Below are positions 1 to 5,485 of a DNA stretch of 5,485 bases, in pieces. This stretch comes from an uncultured Mollicutes bacterium. GTDB lineage: Bacteria; Bacillota_I; Bacilli_A; RFN20; CAG-826. Under the pieces are notes generated by a model. That model worked only from the letters and a program-made list of their open reading frames with translations. It ran no database searches and was not told the origin of the DNA. The translations under genes were made by a program, and so were the position numbers. Location of the stretch: positions 1 through 5,485 of the forward strand of contig CAMESA010000071.1 of NCBI GenBank assembly GCA_945935945.1, read 5' to 3'. Every line of letters begins with the position of its first letter. Position 1 is the first letter of the stretch.

Positions 1-68
1 ACATTTCATATTTATTTATTTTATCAAAAAGTATTAACTTAGTATATATTTTTACGCTTTTTAGCACT

Positions 69-94
69 AAAAAAAAGACCATTTCTGGTCTTTT
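69..94 (-). terminator. Rho-independent terminator after tuf
   Basis: Read on the minus strand, a perfect 9-bp stem (AAAAGACCA pairing with TGGTCTTTT) encloses a GAAA loop and runs into a tract of eight T's at 76-69. It begins 19 bases past the tuf stop codon. Stem, tetraloop and U-tract together are a textbook intrinsic terminator and mark the end of the str transcript. The plus strand also reads a T-rich run after the same stem (91-94, then CTTAG and more T's), so it could stop converging transcription, though no plus-strand gene is visible to need it. Confidence 0.93.
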
Positions 95-113
95 CTTAGT
101 TTTTAAATAATTA

Positions 114-1298
114 CTATTTAATGATTTCGCTAACAGTTCCAGCACCAACTGTTCTACCACCTTCACGGATGGAGAATTTAGTACCTTTTTCAACAGCGAT
201 TGGGTGAATTAATTCAACTGTGAAGCTGACATTATCACCTGGCATAACCATTTCAGTTCCTTCTGGAAGAGTGATTGTACCAGTAATATCGGTTGTATGG
301 AAGAAGAATTGAGGTCTATAGTTGCTTAAGAAAGCAGTATGTCTTCCACCTTCTTCTTTAGTAAGAATATAGCAAGAACATGTGAATTTTGAATGTGGGG
401 TGATTGATCCAGGTTTAGCAAGAACTTGTCCTCTAACGACTTGATCTCTGTTAACACCTCTTAAAAGGATACCAGCATTATCTCCTGATTCAGCAAAATC
501 AAGAGTTTTTCTAAACATTTCAATACCAGTAACAACTGATGAAATTGTAGGTTTGATACCAACGATTTCAACAGCATCGTTCATTTTAACGATACCTCTT
601 TCAACTCTACCAGTAACGACTGTTCCACGGCCTGTAATGGTCATAACATCTTCGATTGGCATTAAGAATGGTTTATCATTATCTCTTACTGGATCTGGGA
701 AGTAGCTATCAACTGCATCCATTAATTCCATAATTGATTTTTCAGCTTCTGGATCTCCATCAAGAGCTTGTCTAGCACTACCTCTAATAATTGGGGTATC
801 ATCTCCTGGGAATCCATATTTGCTTAATAAGTCTCTAACATCCATTTCGACAAGGTCGATTAATTCTGGGTCATCAACTAAATCAGTTTTGTTTAAATAA
901 ACAATAATGTATGGAACACCAACTTGTTTAGCAAGAAGAATGTGTTCTCTTGTTTGTGGCATAACACCATCTGTAGCTGCAACGACAAGAATAGCACCAT
1001 CCATTTGAGCAGCACCAGTAATCATGTTTTTAACATAGTCTGCGTGCCCTGGACAGTCAACGTGAGCATAATGTCTCTTTGCTGTTTCGTATTCAATGTG
1101 AGCAGTATTAATTGTAATACCTCTAGCCTTTTCTTCTGGAGCGCTATCGATTTGATCGTAGTCTTCAGCTTTAGCTAAACCTTGTTTTGAAAGGACGTGG
1201 GTGATAGCAGCAGTTAAAGTTGTTTTTCCGTGGTCAACGTGACCGATGGTACCAATATTAAGGTGGGTCTTGCTTCTATCAAATTTTTGCTTTGCCAT
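114..1298 (-). CDS. tuf: Translation elongation factor Tu (EF-Tu)
   Basis: Cytoplasmic GTPase that brings aminoacyl-tRNA to the ribosomal A site. The 394 residues are full length for the family. Domain 1 shows G1 GHVDHGKT (19-26), the RGITIN switch I segment (59-64), G3 DCPGH (81-85, catalytic His85), G4 NKTD (136-139) and G5 GSAR (173-176). Domain 2 contains the conserved [13 protein letters not shown] (223-235). Domain 3 contains EGGRH, YRPQF and the C-terminal [10 protein letters not shown]. The start is supported by AGGAGG at 1310-1315, 11 bases upstream, and by the conserved MAKxKF N-terminus; the stop is TAG. Oddities: NKTD replaces the common NKCD, Arg replaces Leu in the SAL motif (R176), His replaces the usual Arg in the FRTTD segment (H334), and a CSC pair sits at 307-309. 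The key GTPase residues are intact, so I expect a functional protein. It lies 132 bases after fusA with a putative promoter of its own. Confidence 0.99.
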   Translation of the reverse strand: MAKQKFDRSKTHLNIGTIGHVDHGKTTLTAAITHVLSKQGLAKAEDYDQIDSAPEEKARGITINTAHIEYETAKRHYAHVDCPGHADYVKNMITGAAQMDGAILVVAATDGVMPQTREHILLAKQVGVPYIIVYLNKTDLVDDPELIDLVEMDVRDLLSKYGFPGDDTPIIRGSARQALDGDPEAEKSIMELMDAVDSYFPDPVRDNDKPFLMPIEDVMTITGRGTVVTGRVERGIVKMNDAVEIVGIKPTISSVVTGIEMFRKTLDFAESGDNAGILLRGVNRDQVVRGQVLAKPGSITPHSKFTCSCYILTKEEGGRHTAFLSNYRPQFFFHTTDITGTITLPEGTEMVMPGDNVSFTVELIHPIAVEKGTKFSIREGGRTVGAGTVSEIIK

Positions 1299-1325
1299 AT
1301 AATATTTTTCCTCCTAAAATTATTT

Positions 1326-1338
1326 TTGCACTCTGCAA
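1326..1338 (-). promoter_or_regulatory. Small hairpin at predicted 5' end of tuf mRNA
   Basis: On the minus strand a perfect 5-bp stem, TTGCA pairing with TGCAA, encloses a GAG loop. U-A pairs can extend it by about three if one A is bulged. It lies at the start site predicted from the upstream promoter and about 10 bases before the AGGAGG. Hairpins at an mRNA 5' end commonly protect transcripts from 5' decay in Firmicutes, and that role here is inference. It is short, so chance occurrence is possible. Confidence 0.45.
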
Positions 1339-1345
1339 TAAAAAT

Positions 1346-1374
1346 ATTCTAATTTATTTTAAAGCAATATTCAA
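1346..1374 (-). promoter_or_regulatory. Putative sigma-A promoter for tuf
   Basis: Minus-strand TTGAAT (1374-1369, 4 of 6 against TTGACA) and TAGAAT (1351-1346, 5 of 6 against TATAAT) are separated by exactly 17 bases. The predicted start, near 1339, leaves a leader of about 40 nt carrying a small hairpin and AGGAGG. An extra tuf promoter inside the str operon fits the high demand for EF-Tu. The region is AT-rich, so a fortuitous match cannot be excluded. Confidence 0.55.
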
Positions 1375-1400
1375 TAATTTATGAAATAAATCATTGATTA

Positions 1401-1425
1401 TTAAAGGGGAATTTCACCCCTTAAA
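1401..1425 (-). terminator. Hairpin after fusA, weak terminator or processing element
   Basis: Five bases after the fusA stop, the minus strand folds into a stem with AAGGGG pairing to CCCCTT, then a T-T mismatch, then two more A-T pairs, around a 7-base loop. The following sequence (TTTAATAATC) is only loosely U-rich, so full termination is doubtful. It could cause partial termination between fusA and tuf, or protect the 3' end of a processed fusA message. The pairing is visible; the function is inferred. Confidence 0.5.
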
Positions 1426-1430
1426 GTAAC

Positions 1431-3512
1431 TTATTTTACGCCAGAATTCTTGACAATTTCGTCTTGAACGAATTTTGGAACTTGGCCGAAATGATCAAAT
1501 GTCATAGTGTAAGCGCCTCTACCTTGTGTGAAGCTACGTAAATCTGTAACGTAACCAAACATTTCAGCAAGTGGTACTTCGGCTTCGACAATCTTTGCAT
1601 TTCCTCTTTGTGATTCACCAGTCATATTACCTCTTCTACGGCTAATATCACCAATAACATCACCATAGTATTGCTCTGGAACTGTAACCTCAATTCTCAT
1701 AATAGGTTCAAGAATTACAGGAGCACACTTTTTAGCAGCTTCTTTTAAAGCCATACTAGCAGCAATCTTGTAAGCAGCTTCACTACTATCAACTTCGTGG
1801 CTACTTCCATCATGAAGTGTAGCTTTAATATCAACAACTGGATATCCAGCAATAAGACCTCTATCAAGAGCTGCAATTAAACCATCTTGTGTTGGCTTAA
1901 TATATTCTTTTGGAACGCTACCACCAACGACAGCGTTGACGAATTCAAATCCTTTTCCTGGGTTTGGTTCAAAATCAATTACGACGTGACCATATTGTCC
2001 ACGACCACCAGATTGTTTAATATATTTACCTTCGCAATCACCTTCTTTAGTAATTGTTTCACGATATCCAACTTGTGGTTTACCAACATTAACTTGAACA
2101 TTAAATTCTCTCTTCATACGGTCAACAATAATGTCAAGGTGAAGTTCACCAACACCAGCGATAATTGTTTGTCCAGTTTCTTCATTTGTATGAACTTTGA
2201 ATGTTGGATCTTCTTCAGCTAATTTTTGAAGAGCGATTGACATTTTTTCTTGATCAGCTTTAGTTTTTGGTTCAACAGCTTCTTCAATAACTGGTTCTGG
2301 GAATTCCATCTTTTCAAGGATAACATCGAGATTTTCATCACATAATGTTTCACCAGTTGTTGTATTCTTTAAACCAATAATAGCACCAATTTCACCAGCA
2401 TGAAGTGCTTCAACTTCTTGTCTATGATTTGAATGCATTAAAACTAAACGAGCAATTCTTTCTTTACAATTTTTATTTGAGTTAAGAACGTAACTACCAG
2501 ATTTTAAGACACCACTATAAACTCTAACATAGGCAAGTCTTCCAATAAATGGATCAGTAGCAATCTTAAATGCTAAAGCCATTAAAGGTTCTTTATCATC
2601 TGGTTTACAAATATATTCTTCTCCAGTTGGAGTTTCACCTTTTGCAGGAGCAATTTCAAGTGGACTTGGAAGGTAATCAACAACACCATCAAGTAATAAT
2701 TGAACACCTTTATTCTTGTAAGCACTTCCAGCAAATACTGGGAAGAATTCACCAGTTAATACTGATTTTTTGATGACAGCTTTAATTTCTTCGACTGTTG
2801 GTTCTTCACCTTCAAGTACTTTCATCATTAAATCATCATCAAATGCAGCAAGAGCTTCAATCAATTCAGCTCTTAATAATTCACATTTATCTTTTAAATT
2901 AGCAGGAATTTCAATTTTAACTGGATCTTGGTTCTTTTCATTACAATTTGAGTAATCCCAAGCTTCCATCTTAATAAGATCGATAATTCCGCTTAATGTA
3001 TCACTAATTCCAATTGGATATTGAACAGCTTTTGCAACAACACCTAGTTTTTCATGAATTGATTCAACACTCATATCGAAGTCAGCACCAATTGCATCAA
3101 GTTTATTAACAAAAACGATACGAGGAACGTTATATTTACTAGCTTGTCTCCAAACTGTTTCTGTTTGTGGTTCGACACCATTTTTACCATCAAGGACAGT
3201 AACTGCACCATCAAGAACTCTTAATGAACGTTCAACTTCAACTGTAAAGTCGACGTGCCCAGGAGTATCGATAATATTAATTCTATTACCTTTCCAGAAG
3301 CAAGTTGTAGCGGCACTAGTGATTGTAATACCTCTTTCTTGTTCTTGAGCCATCCAGTCCATTGTGGCTGCACCTTCGTGAGTTTCACCAATTTTGTGAA
3401 TCTTATGTGTGAAGAATAAAATACGTTCTGTTGTGGTAGTTTTTCCGGCATCAATATGTGCCATAATACCAATATTACGAGTATGCTCTAAATCGTATTC
3501 TCTTTCAGCCAT
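1431..3512 (-). CDS. fusA: Translation elongation factor G (EF-G)
   Basis: Cytoplasmic GTPase that drives tRNA-mRNA translocation and, with ribosome recycling factor, helps split post-termination ribosomes. The 693 residues match the bacterial family length. The G domain has AHIDAGKT (18-25), RGITI (60-64), DTPGH (82-86), NKLD (136-139) and GSAYKNKG (262-269). Domains II and III follow, with GVGELHLDI (453-461). Domain IV has [10 protein letters not shown] (501-510) and the tip loop with His572 in SHEVDSS. Domain V has [12 protein letters not shown] and the DISRRRG stretch near 623-629. The G4 region reads NKLDAIG where NKMDxxG is common. The start is set by AGGAG at 3519-3523, six bases before ATG, and by the usual MAxREY opening; the stop is TAA. 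It follows rpsG by 14 bases and is almost certainly cotranscribed with it. The length and the elements listed suggest the housekeeping EF-G, not a tetracycline-protection paralogue. Confidence 0.99.
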   Translation of the reverse strand: MAEREYDLEHTRNIGIMAHIDAGKTTTTERILFFTHKIHKIGETHEGAATMDWMAQEQERGITITSAATTCFWKGNRINIIDTPGHVDFTVEVERSLRVLDGAVTVLDGKNGVEPQTETVWRQASKYNVPRIVFVNKLDAIGADFDMSVESIHEKLGVVAKAVQYPIGISDTLSGIIDLIKMEAWDYSNCNEKNQDPVKIEIPANLKDKCELLRAELIEALAAFDDDLMMKVLEGEEPTVEEIKAVIKKSVLTGEFFPVFAGSAYKNKGVQLLLDGVVDYLPSPLEIAPAKGETPTGEEYICKPDDKEPLMALAFKIATDPFIGRLAYVRVYSGVLKSGSYVLNSNKNCKERIARLVLMHSNHRQEVEALHAGEIGAIIGLKNTTTGETLCDENLDVILEKMEFPEPVIEEAVEPKTKADQEKMSIALQKLAEEDPTFKVHTNEETGQTIIAGVGELHLDIIVDRMKREFNVQVNVGKPQVGYRETITKEGDCEGKYIKQSGGRGQYGHVVIDFEPNPGKGFEFVNAVVGGSVPKEYIKPTQDGLIAALDRGLIAGYPVVDIKATLHDGSSHEVDSSEAAYKIAASMALKEAAKKCAPVILEPIMRIEVTVPEQYYGDVIGDISRRRGNMTGESQRGNAKIVEAEVPLAEMFGYVTDLRSFTQGRGAYTMTFDHFGQVPKFVQDEIVKNSGVK

Positions 3513-3526
3513 AATTTTCTCCTAAA

Positions 3527-3997
3527 TTACCACTTATAATGTGCGTAAGCTTTATTAGCTTCAGCCATTTTGTGAGTATCTTCTCTTTTCTTAACTGATG
3601 CACCAGTTCCGTTAGCTGCATCAATAATTTCGTTACAAAGTTTGTCTTCCATGGTCTTTTCTTTTCTTAAACGAGCATAGGTGACAAGCCATCTTAAACC
3701 TAAAGTAACTTTTCTTTCTTTGCTTACTTCAGTTGGAACTTGGAAGTTAGCAGCACCAATTCTTTTAGCTTTAAGTTCAACTTCTGGCATGATGTTATTA
3801 ATAGCTGTTGCAAAGACATCCATGGCAGGTTTTCCAGTAACTTTTTCAATTTTAGCAAATGCACCATATAAAATTTGTTGTGCAGTGCTCTTTTTACCAT
3901 CAATCATAATTTTGTTAATTAATTTTGTAACTAACTTTGTGTTATAAATTGGATCTGGTAAAACATCTCTTTTAACTACATTTCCCTTACGTGGCAT
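3527..3997 (-). CDS. rpsG: 30S ribosomal protein S7
   Basis: S7 nucleates assembly of the 30S head by binding the 3' major domain of 16S rRNA and lines the mRNA exit region near the E site. The 156 residues equal the usual bacterial length. Recognisable segments include the N-terminal [34 protein letters not shown] in the centre, the strongly conserved [14 protein letters not shown], and the C-terminal [27 protein letters not shown] at 4005-4010 lies seven bases before the ATG and supports this start; the stop is TAA. It sits 18 bases after rpsL and 14 before fusA, so the three genes form a tight transcription unit. In Escherichia coli S7 represses its own operon at the rpsL-rpsG junction; with only 18 bases between the genes here, no comparable intergenic structure is visible. 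One small difference is Asn after MPRKG where Pro is common. Confidence 0.99.
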   Translation of the reverse strand: MPRKGNVVKRDVLPDPIYNTKLVTKLINKIMIDGKKSTAQQILYGAFAKIEKVTGKPAMDVFATAINNIMPEVELKAKRIGAANFQVPTEVSKERKVTLGLRWLVTYARLRKEKTMEDKLCNEIIDAANGTGASVKKREDTHKMAEANKAYAHYKW

Positions 3998-4015
3998 AAC
4001 ATTTCCTCCCTAATA

Positions 4016-4435
4016 CTATTCTTTTGATTTAGGTTTCTTAGTACCATATAAGGATCTTCCTTGTCTACGTGATTCAATACCAGCGCAGTCTAAACATCCT
4101 CTAATAATATGATATCTAACACCTGGGAGGTCTTTAACTCTTCCTCCACGGATCATAACTGTTGAGTGTTCTTGTAAGTTATGTCCTTCTCCTCCAATAT
4201 AAGCAGTGACTTCGTAGCCGTTGCTTAACTTAACTCTGGCGTACTTTCTTAAAGCTGAGTTAGGTTTTTTAGGGGTCATTGTACCAACACGGGTACAGAC
4301 ACCTCTCTTTTGAGCACTATTTTGATTTGTTTCTTTCTTCTTTAATGAGTCAAATCTTTTTAATAATGCTGGTGCCTTTGACTTGAATTGATTCTTTTCT
4401 CTTCCTTGTCTAACTAATTGATTAATAGTTGGCAT
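4016..4435 (-). CDS. rpsL: 30S ribosomal protein S12
   Basis: S12 sits at the 30S decoding centre and contributes to codon-anticodon proofreading. From the chosen start it has 139 residues, beginning with the invariant MPTINQLVR. The hallmark segments [23 protein letters not shown] and [13 protein letters not shown] are intact, including the two lysines whose mutation classically gives streptomycin resistance, so no such resistance is predicted. An in-frame ATG six bases upstream (4439-4441) would add Met-Lys but lies one base from the Shine-Dalgarno sequence; the ATG at 4433-4435 has ideal 7-base spacing from AGGAG. Variants: YIGGEGHNL where YIPGxGHNL is more common, and CLDCAG where ALDTAG is common, giving two extra cysteines. 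The stop is TAG. It is the first gene of the rpsL-rpsG-fusA(-tuf) unit. Confidence 0.98.
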   Translation of the reverse strand: MPTINQLVRQGREKNQFKSKAPALLKRFDSLKKKETNQNSAQKRGVCTRVGTMTPKKPNSALRKYARVKLSNGYEVTAYIGGEGHNLQEHSTVMIRGGRVKDLPGVRYHIIRGCLDCAGIESRRQGRSLYGTKKPKSKE

Positions 4436-4442
4436 CTTCATT

Positions 4443-4447
4443 CTCCT
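4443..4447 (-). promoter_or_regulatory. rpsL ribosome binding site, decides the start
   Basis: AGGAG on the minus strand. It lies seven bases before the ATG at 4435 and only one base before the upstream in-frame ATG at 4441. The spacing, together with the conserved MPTINQL N-terminus of S12, settles the start at 4435. Confidence 0.9.
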
Positions 4448-4452
4448 TTCAT

Positions 4453-4484
4453 ATACACATTACCCGGTGTATCAATATATACCG
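4453..4484 (-). promoter_or_regulatory. rpsL leader with two mutually exclusive hairpins
   Basis: In the predicted leader, read on the minus strand, CGGTATAT (4484-4477) can pair with ATACACCG (4472-4465), with one A-C mismatch and a 4-base loop. Alternatively ATACAC (4472-4467) pairs perfectly with GTGTAT (4458-4453) around an 8-base loop. Both folds need the same ATACAC, so only one can form at a time. The second ends five bases before the AGGAG. The pairings are directly visible. A role in controlling rpsL translation or leader transcription is inference, and I do not recognise a named riboswitch or ribosomal-protein leader here. Confidence 0.4.
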
Positions 4485-4511
4485 AATAAAAAAAGTTTTT
4501 CAACCTTAATA

Positions 4512-4540
4512 AGAATAACAAAATGAATATTAATGTGCAA
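4512..4540 (-). promoter_or_regulatory. Putative sigma-A promoter of the str operon
   Basis: Minus-strand TTGCAC (4540-4535, 4 of 6 against TTGACA) and TATTCT (4517-4512, 4 of 6 against TATAAT) are 17 bases apart. A TG one base before the -10 (4520-4519) makes it an extended -10 element. The predicted start, near 4506-4505, leaves a leader of about 70 nt before rpsL. It lies entirely in the gap between the nuclease gene and rpsL, so rpsL-rpsG-fusA need not depend on read-through from upstream. Confidence 0.62.
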
Positions 4541-4608
4541 TACTTTTTTATTCTTTTAGTTATTTTTACTAATATTTTAAAAACTTTTTTTAAATTTTCT
4601 AAGTTTAA

Positions 4609-5485
4609 TTAACCAAAAATTGTGTCCACCCACTCAGGATGGTCAACAAAAGGATTTCTATTTTTTTGAACTGAAGATTCAACTTTATTGTTTCTTAATA
4701 CTTCGTATTCGTCAACTGGATCAGCTTTATGCCATTCAATCATTGTTTTAATACTCTCTGCAACATTAGTAATTGGGGTGTTACGCTCAGCAAAATAAAC
4801 AGTCCACATATAGAAAACTATACGAGCACAATCACCTTTTATTGAGTCAAGTGGTTCAAAATAACTAGAAGTAGTTTTGGCATAATTAATACCATTGTAA
4901 GTTTCAACACTTCCGGAAGGACAATTACCGAATTTTAAGTTTCCTCTTGTAGAATTTGTTTTTACATATGTAGGTCTAATATGAAGAGCATCACAACCTC
5001 CACCACTTTTTCCATATAAACCACCACTTAAAGATTGAGGCCAAACATGTTCTCTGTTCCATTCTCCAGAACTTTGTTTCTTAACACTTTGCCTTGTATA
5101 AAAATAGACCATATTTGAAGAATCATTTGGGTCTTCATCAGCTTCTTGTAAAAAATTAGATAATCCAGAAGAATATGAAATTTGAGCTTTAGGTAGACAA
5201 AGAGTAGTTAAAGCTTTTCTTAAAGTTCCATTCATTCCTCCAGTCATTGTAGAACTAATTGAAGAATAATATGCTCCAAAATCGCTCCCACCAATTTCAC
5301 TACCTTCACTTGTAGATCCATTATTTCCACCATTTTCGTTTTCATTATTATTTTCATTTTCATTATTATTTTCGTTTTCAATAGCAGTTTTACCATTTAA
5401 TGAATAAATATATCCTTGGTATAATTCAGCCTTTTTACCTTGATAATTTTGTAAATGAGAATATAAGATTACATTATCTCCAACT
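4609..5485 (-). CDS. Endonuclease I family nuclease, N-terminus cut by window edge
   Basis: Member of the EndA/NucM/Vvn endonuclease I family (beta-beta-alpha-metal fold), which cleaves DNA and sometimes RNA without strong sequence preference, usually outside the cytoplasm. 291 codons are visible and the frame stays open to the right edge, so the true start is missing. Numbered from the edge: residues 1-31 resemble the end of an OB-fold domain (VGDNVILYSHLQ, then LYQGYIYSLNG); 35-51 are a low-complexity Asn/Glu linker, followed by a Gly/Ser-rich stretch; the nuclease domain starts near 69. Expected active-site residues are present: Glu145 and His146 in NREHVWPQS (metal ligand and general base by family analogy) and Asn182 in RGNLKFG (metal ligand). 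The C-terminal RNPFVDHPEWV is also typical. The methionine at 5245-5247 (M80) is not the start, because the domain's YYSSIS opening lies upstream of it. A signal peptide is expected but out of view. The stop is TAA; no convincing terminator follows. Confidence 0.9.
   Translation of the reverse strand, partial: VGDNVILYSHLQNYQGKKAELYQGYIYSLNGKTAIENENNNENENNNENENGGNNGSTSEGSEIGGSDFGAYYSSISSTMTGGMNGTLRKALTTLCLPKAQISYSSGLSNFLQEADEDPNDSSNMVYFYTRQSVKKQSSGEWNREHVWPQSLSGGLYGKSGGGCDALHIRPTYVKTNSTRGNLKFGNCPSGSVETYNGINYAKTTSSYFEPLDSIKGDCARIVFYMWTVYFAERNTPITNVAESIKTMIEWHKADPVDEYEVLRNNKVESSVQKNRNPFVDHPEWVDTIFG
5341..5376 (-). repeat. 18-bp tandem repeat coding the Asn/Glu linker
   Basis: Two adjacent 18-bp copies (5341-5358 and 5359-5376) differ at one base (A versus G). 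They encode alternating Glu and Asn in the nuclease linker. Extended to 5335-5379, the codon order reads the same in both directions (ENENNNE-N-ENNNENE). Because the unit is six codons long, copy-number change would alter linker length without shifting frame. The segment is probably a flexible hydrophilic spacer between the OB-like and nuclease domains. Confidence 0.85.

Noticed and set aside
1..60. A TTGATA (27-22, minus strand) as the -35 of a next promoter
   Set aside because: The matching -10 would fall at or past the left edge, so it cannot be evaluated in this AT-rich tail.
924..1178. Plus-strand open frame opposite tuf
   Set aside because: It lies wholly antisense to the well-conserved tuf and gives a protein with no recognisable features; it is a shadow frame.
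1887..2955. Three plus-strand open frames opposite fusA
   Set aside because: All are inside fusA on the opposite strand, with low-complexity products and no evident ribosome binding site or family resemblance.
3221..3472. Minus-strand open frame inside fusA in another frame
   Set aside because: It overlaps the EF-G GTPase domain, whose own frame carries all the motifs; it is an alternate-frame artefact.
3681..3947. Plus-strand open frame opposite rpsG, with hydrophobic stretches
   Set aside because: The apparent membrane-like segments come from the complement of rpsG codons; there is no independent support.
4016..4435. Streptomycin-resistance allele of rpsL
   Set aside because: The lysines in TPKKPNS and GGRVKDLPG are both intact; the unusual residues lie elsewhere.
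4577..4593. A/T-only inverted repeat after the nuclease gene (TTAAAAA pairing with TTTTTAA) as a terminator
   Set aside because: The stem has no G-C pair and the region is almost all A/T, so such a repeat is expected by chance; it cannot be called a terminator.
5335..5379. CRISPR or other intergenic repeat array
   Set aside because: The repeats are adjacent without spacers, lie in frame in an open coding region and encode a simple Asn/Glu linker.
114..5485. Mycoplasma-type code with UGA as tryptophan
   Set aside because: The Trp codons checked are TGG, all genes end in TAA or TAG, and no in-frame TGA was needed to give full-length proteins.

Overview
The window carries the 3' part of a classical bacterial str operon, with every recognised gene on the minus strand. 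In transcription order (right to left) these are: the C-terminal part of a secreted-type endonuclease I gene cut by the right edge (4609-5485), then rpsL (S12), rpsG (S7), fusA (EF-G) and tuf (EF-Tu). A strong intrinsic terminator follows tuf at 69-94.

The DNA is AT-rich, with A/T-ending codons, strong AGGAG-type ribosome binding sites and sigma-A-like promoters. The S12, S7, EF-G and EF-Tu sequences are Firmicutes/Mollicutes-like. Tryptophan is encoded by TGG wherever I checked and all stops are TAA or TAG, so nothing points to UGA recoding. My inference is an uncultured low-GC member of the Bacilli/Mollicutes lineage, possibly host-associated. The species cannot be named from the window.

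Layout: 1-113 holds the tuf terminator and a short AT-rich tail with no supported gene. tuf (114-1298) has its own putative promoter and a small hairpin at the predicted mRNA 5' end, in the 132-base gap after fusA. A GC-containing hairpin sits a few bases after the fusA stop and may partly separate the two transcripts. fusA, rpsG and rpsL are packed with 14- and 18-base gaps, each with a good ribosome binding site. Upstream of rpsL (4436-4608) are an extended -10 promoter and a leader of about 70 nt with two mutually exclusive hairpins.

The four core genes supply the ribosomal decoding site (S12), the 30S head assembly and mRNA exit region (S7), translocation (EF-G) and aminoacyl-tRNA delivery (EF-Tu). 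The usual upstream neighbours rpoB/rpoC are not next to rpsL; an unrelated DNA-degrading nuclease is. That nuclease runs past its first in-window methionine: about 79 further in-frame codons encode an OB-fold-like segment and a low-complexity Asn/Glu linker. I see no novel defence or mobile system. The points worth a second look are the nuclease architecture, the rpsL leader, the tuf promoter region and a few unusual EF-Tu residues.
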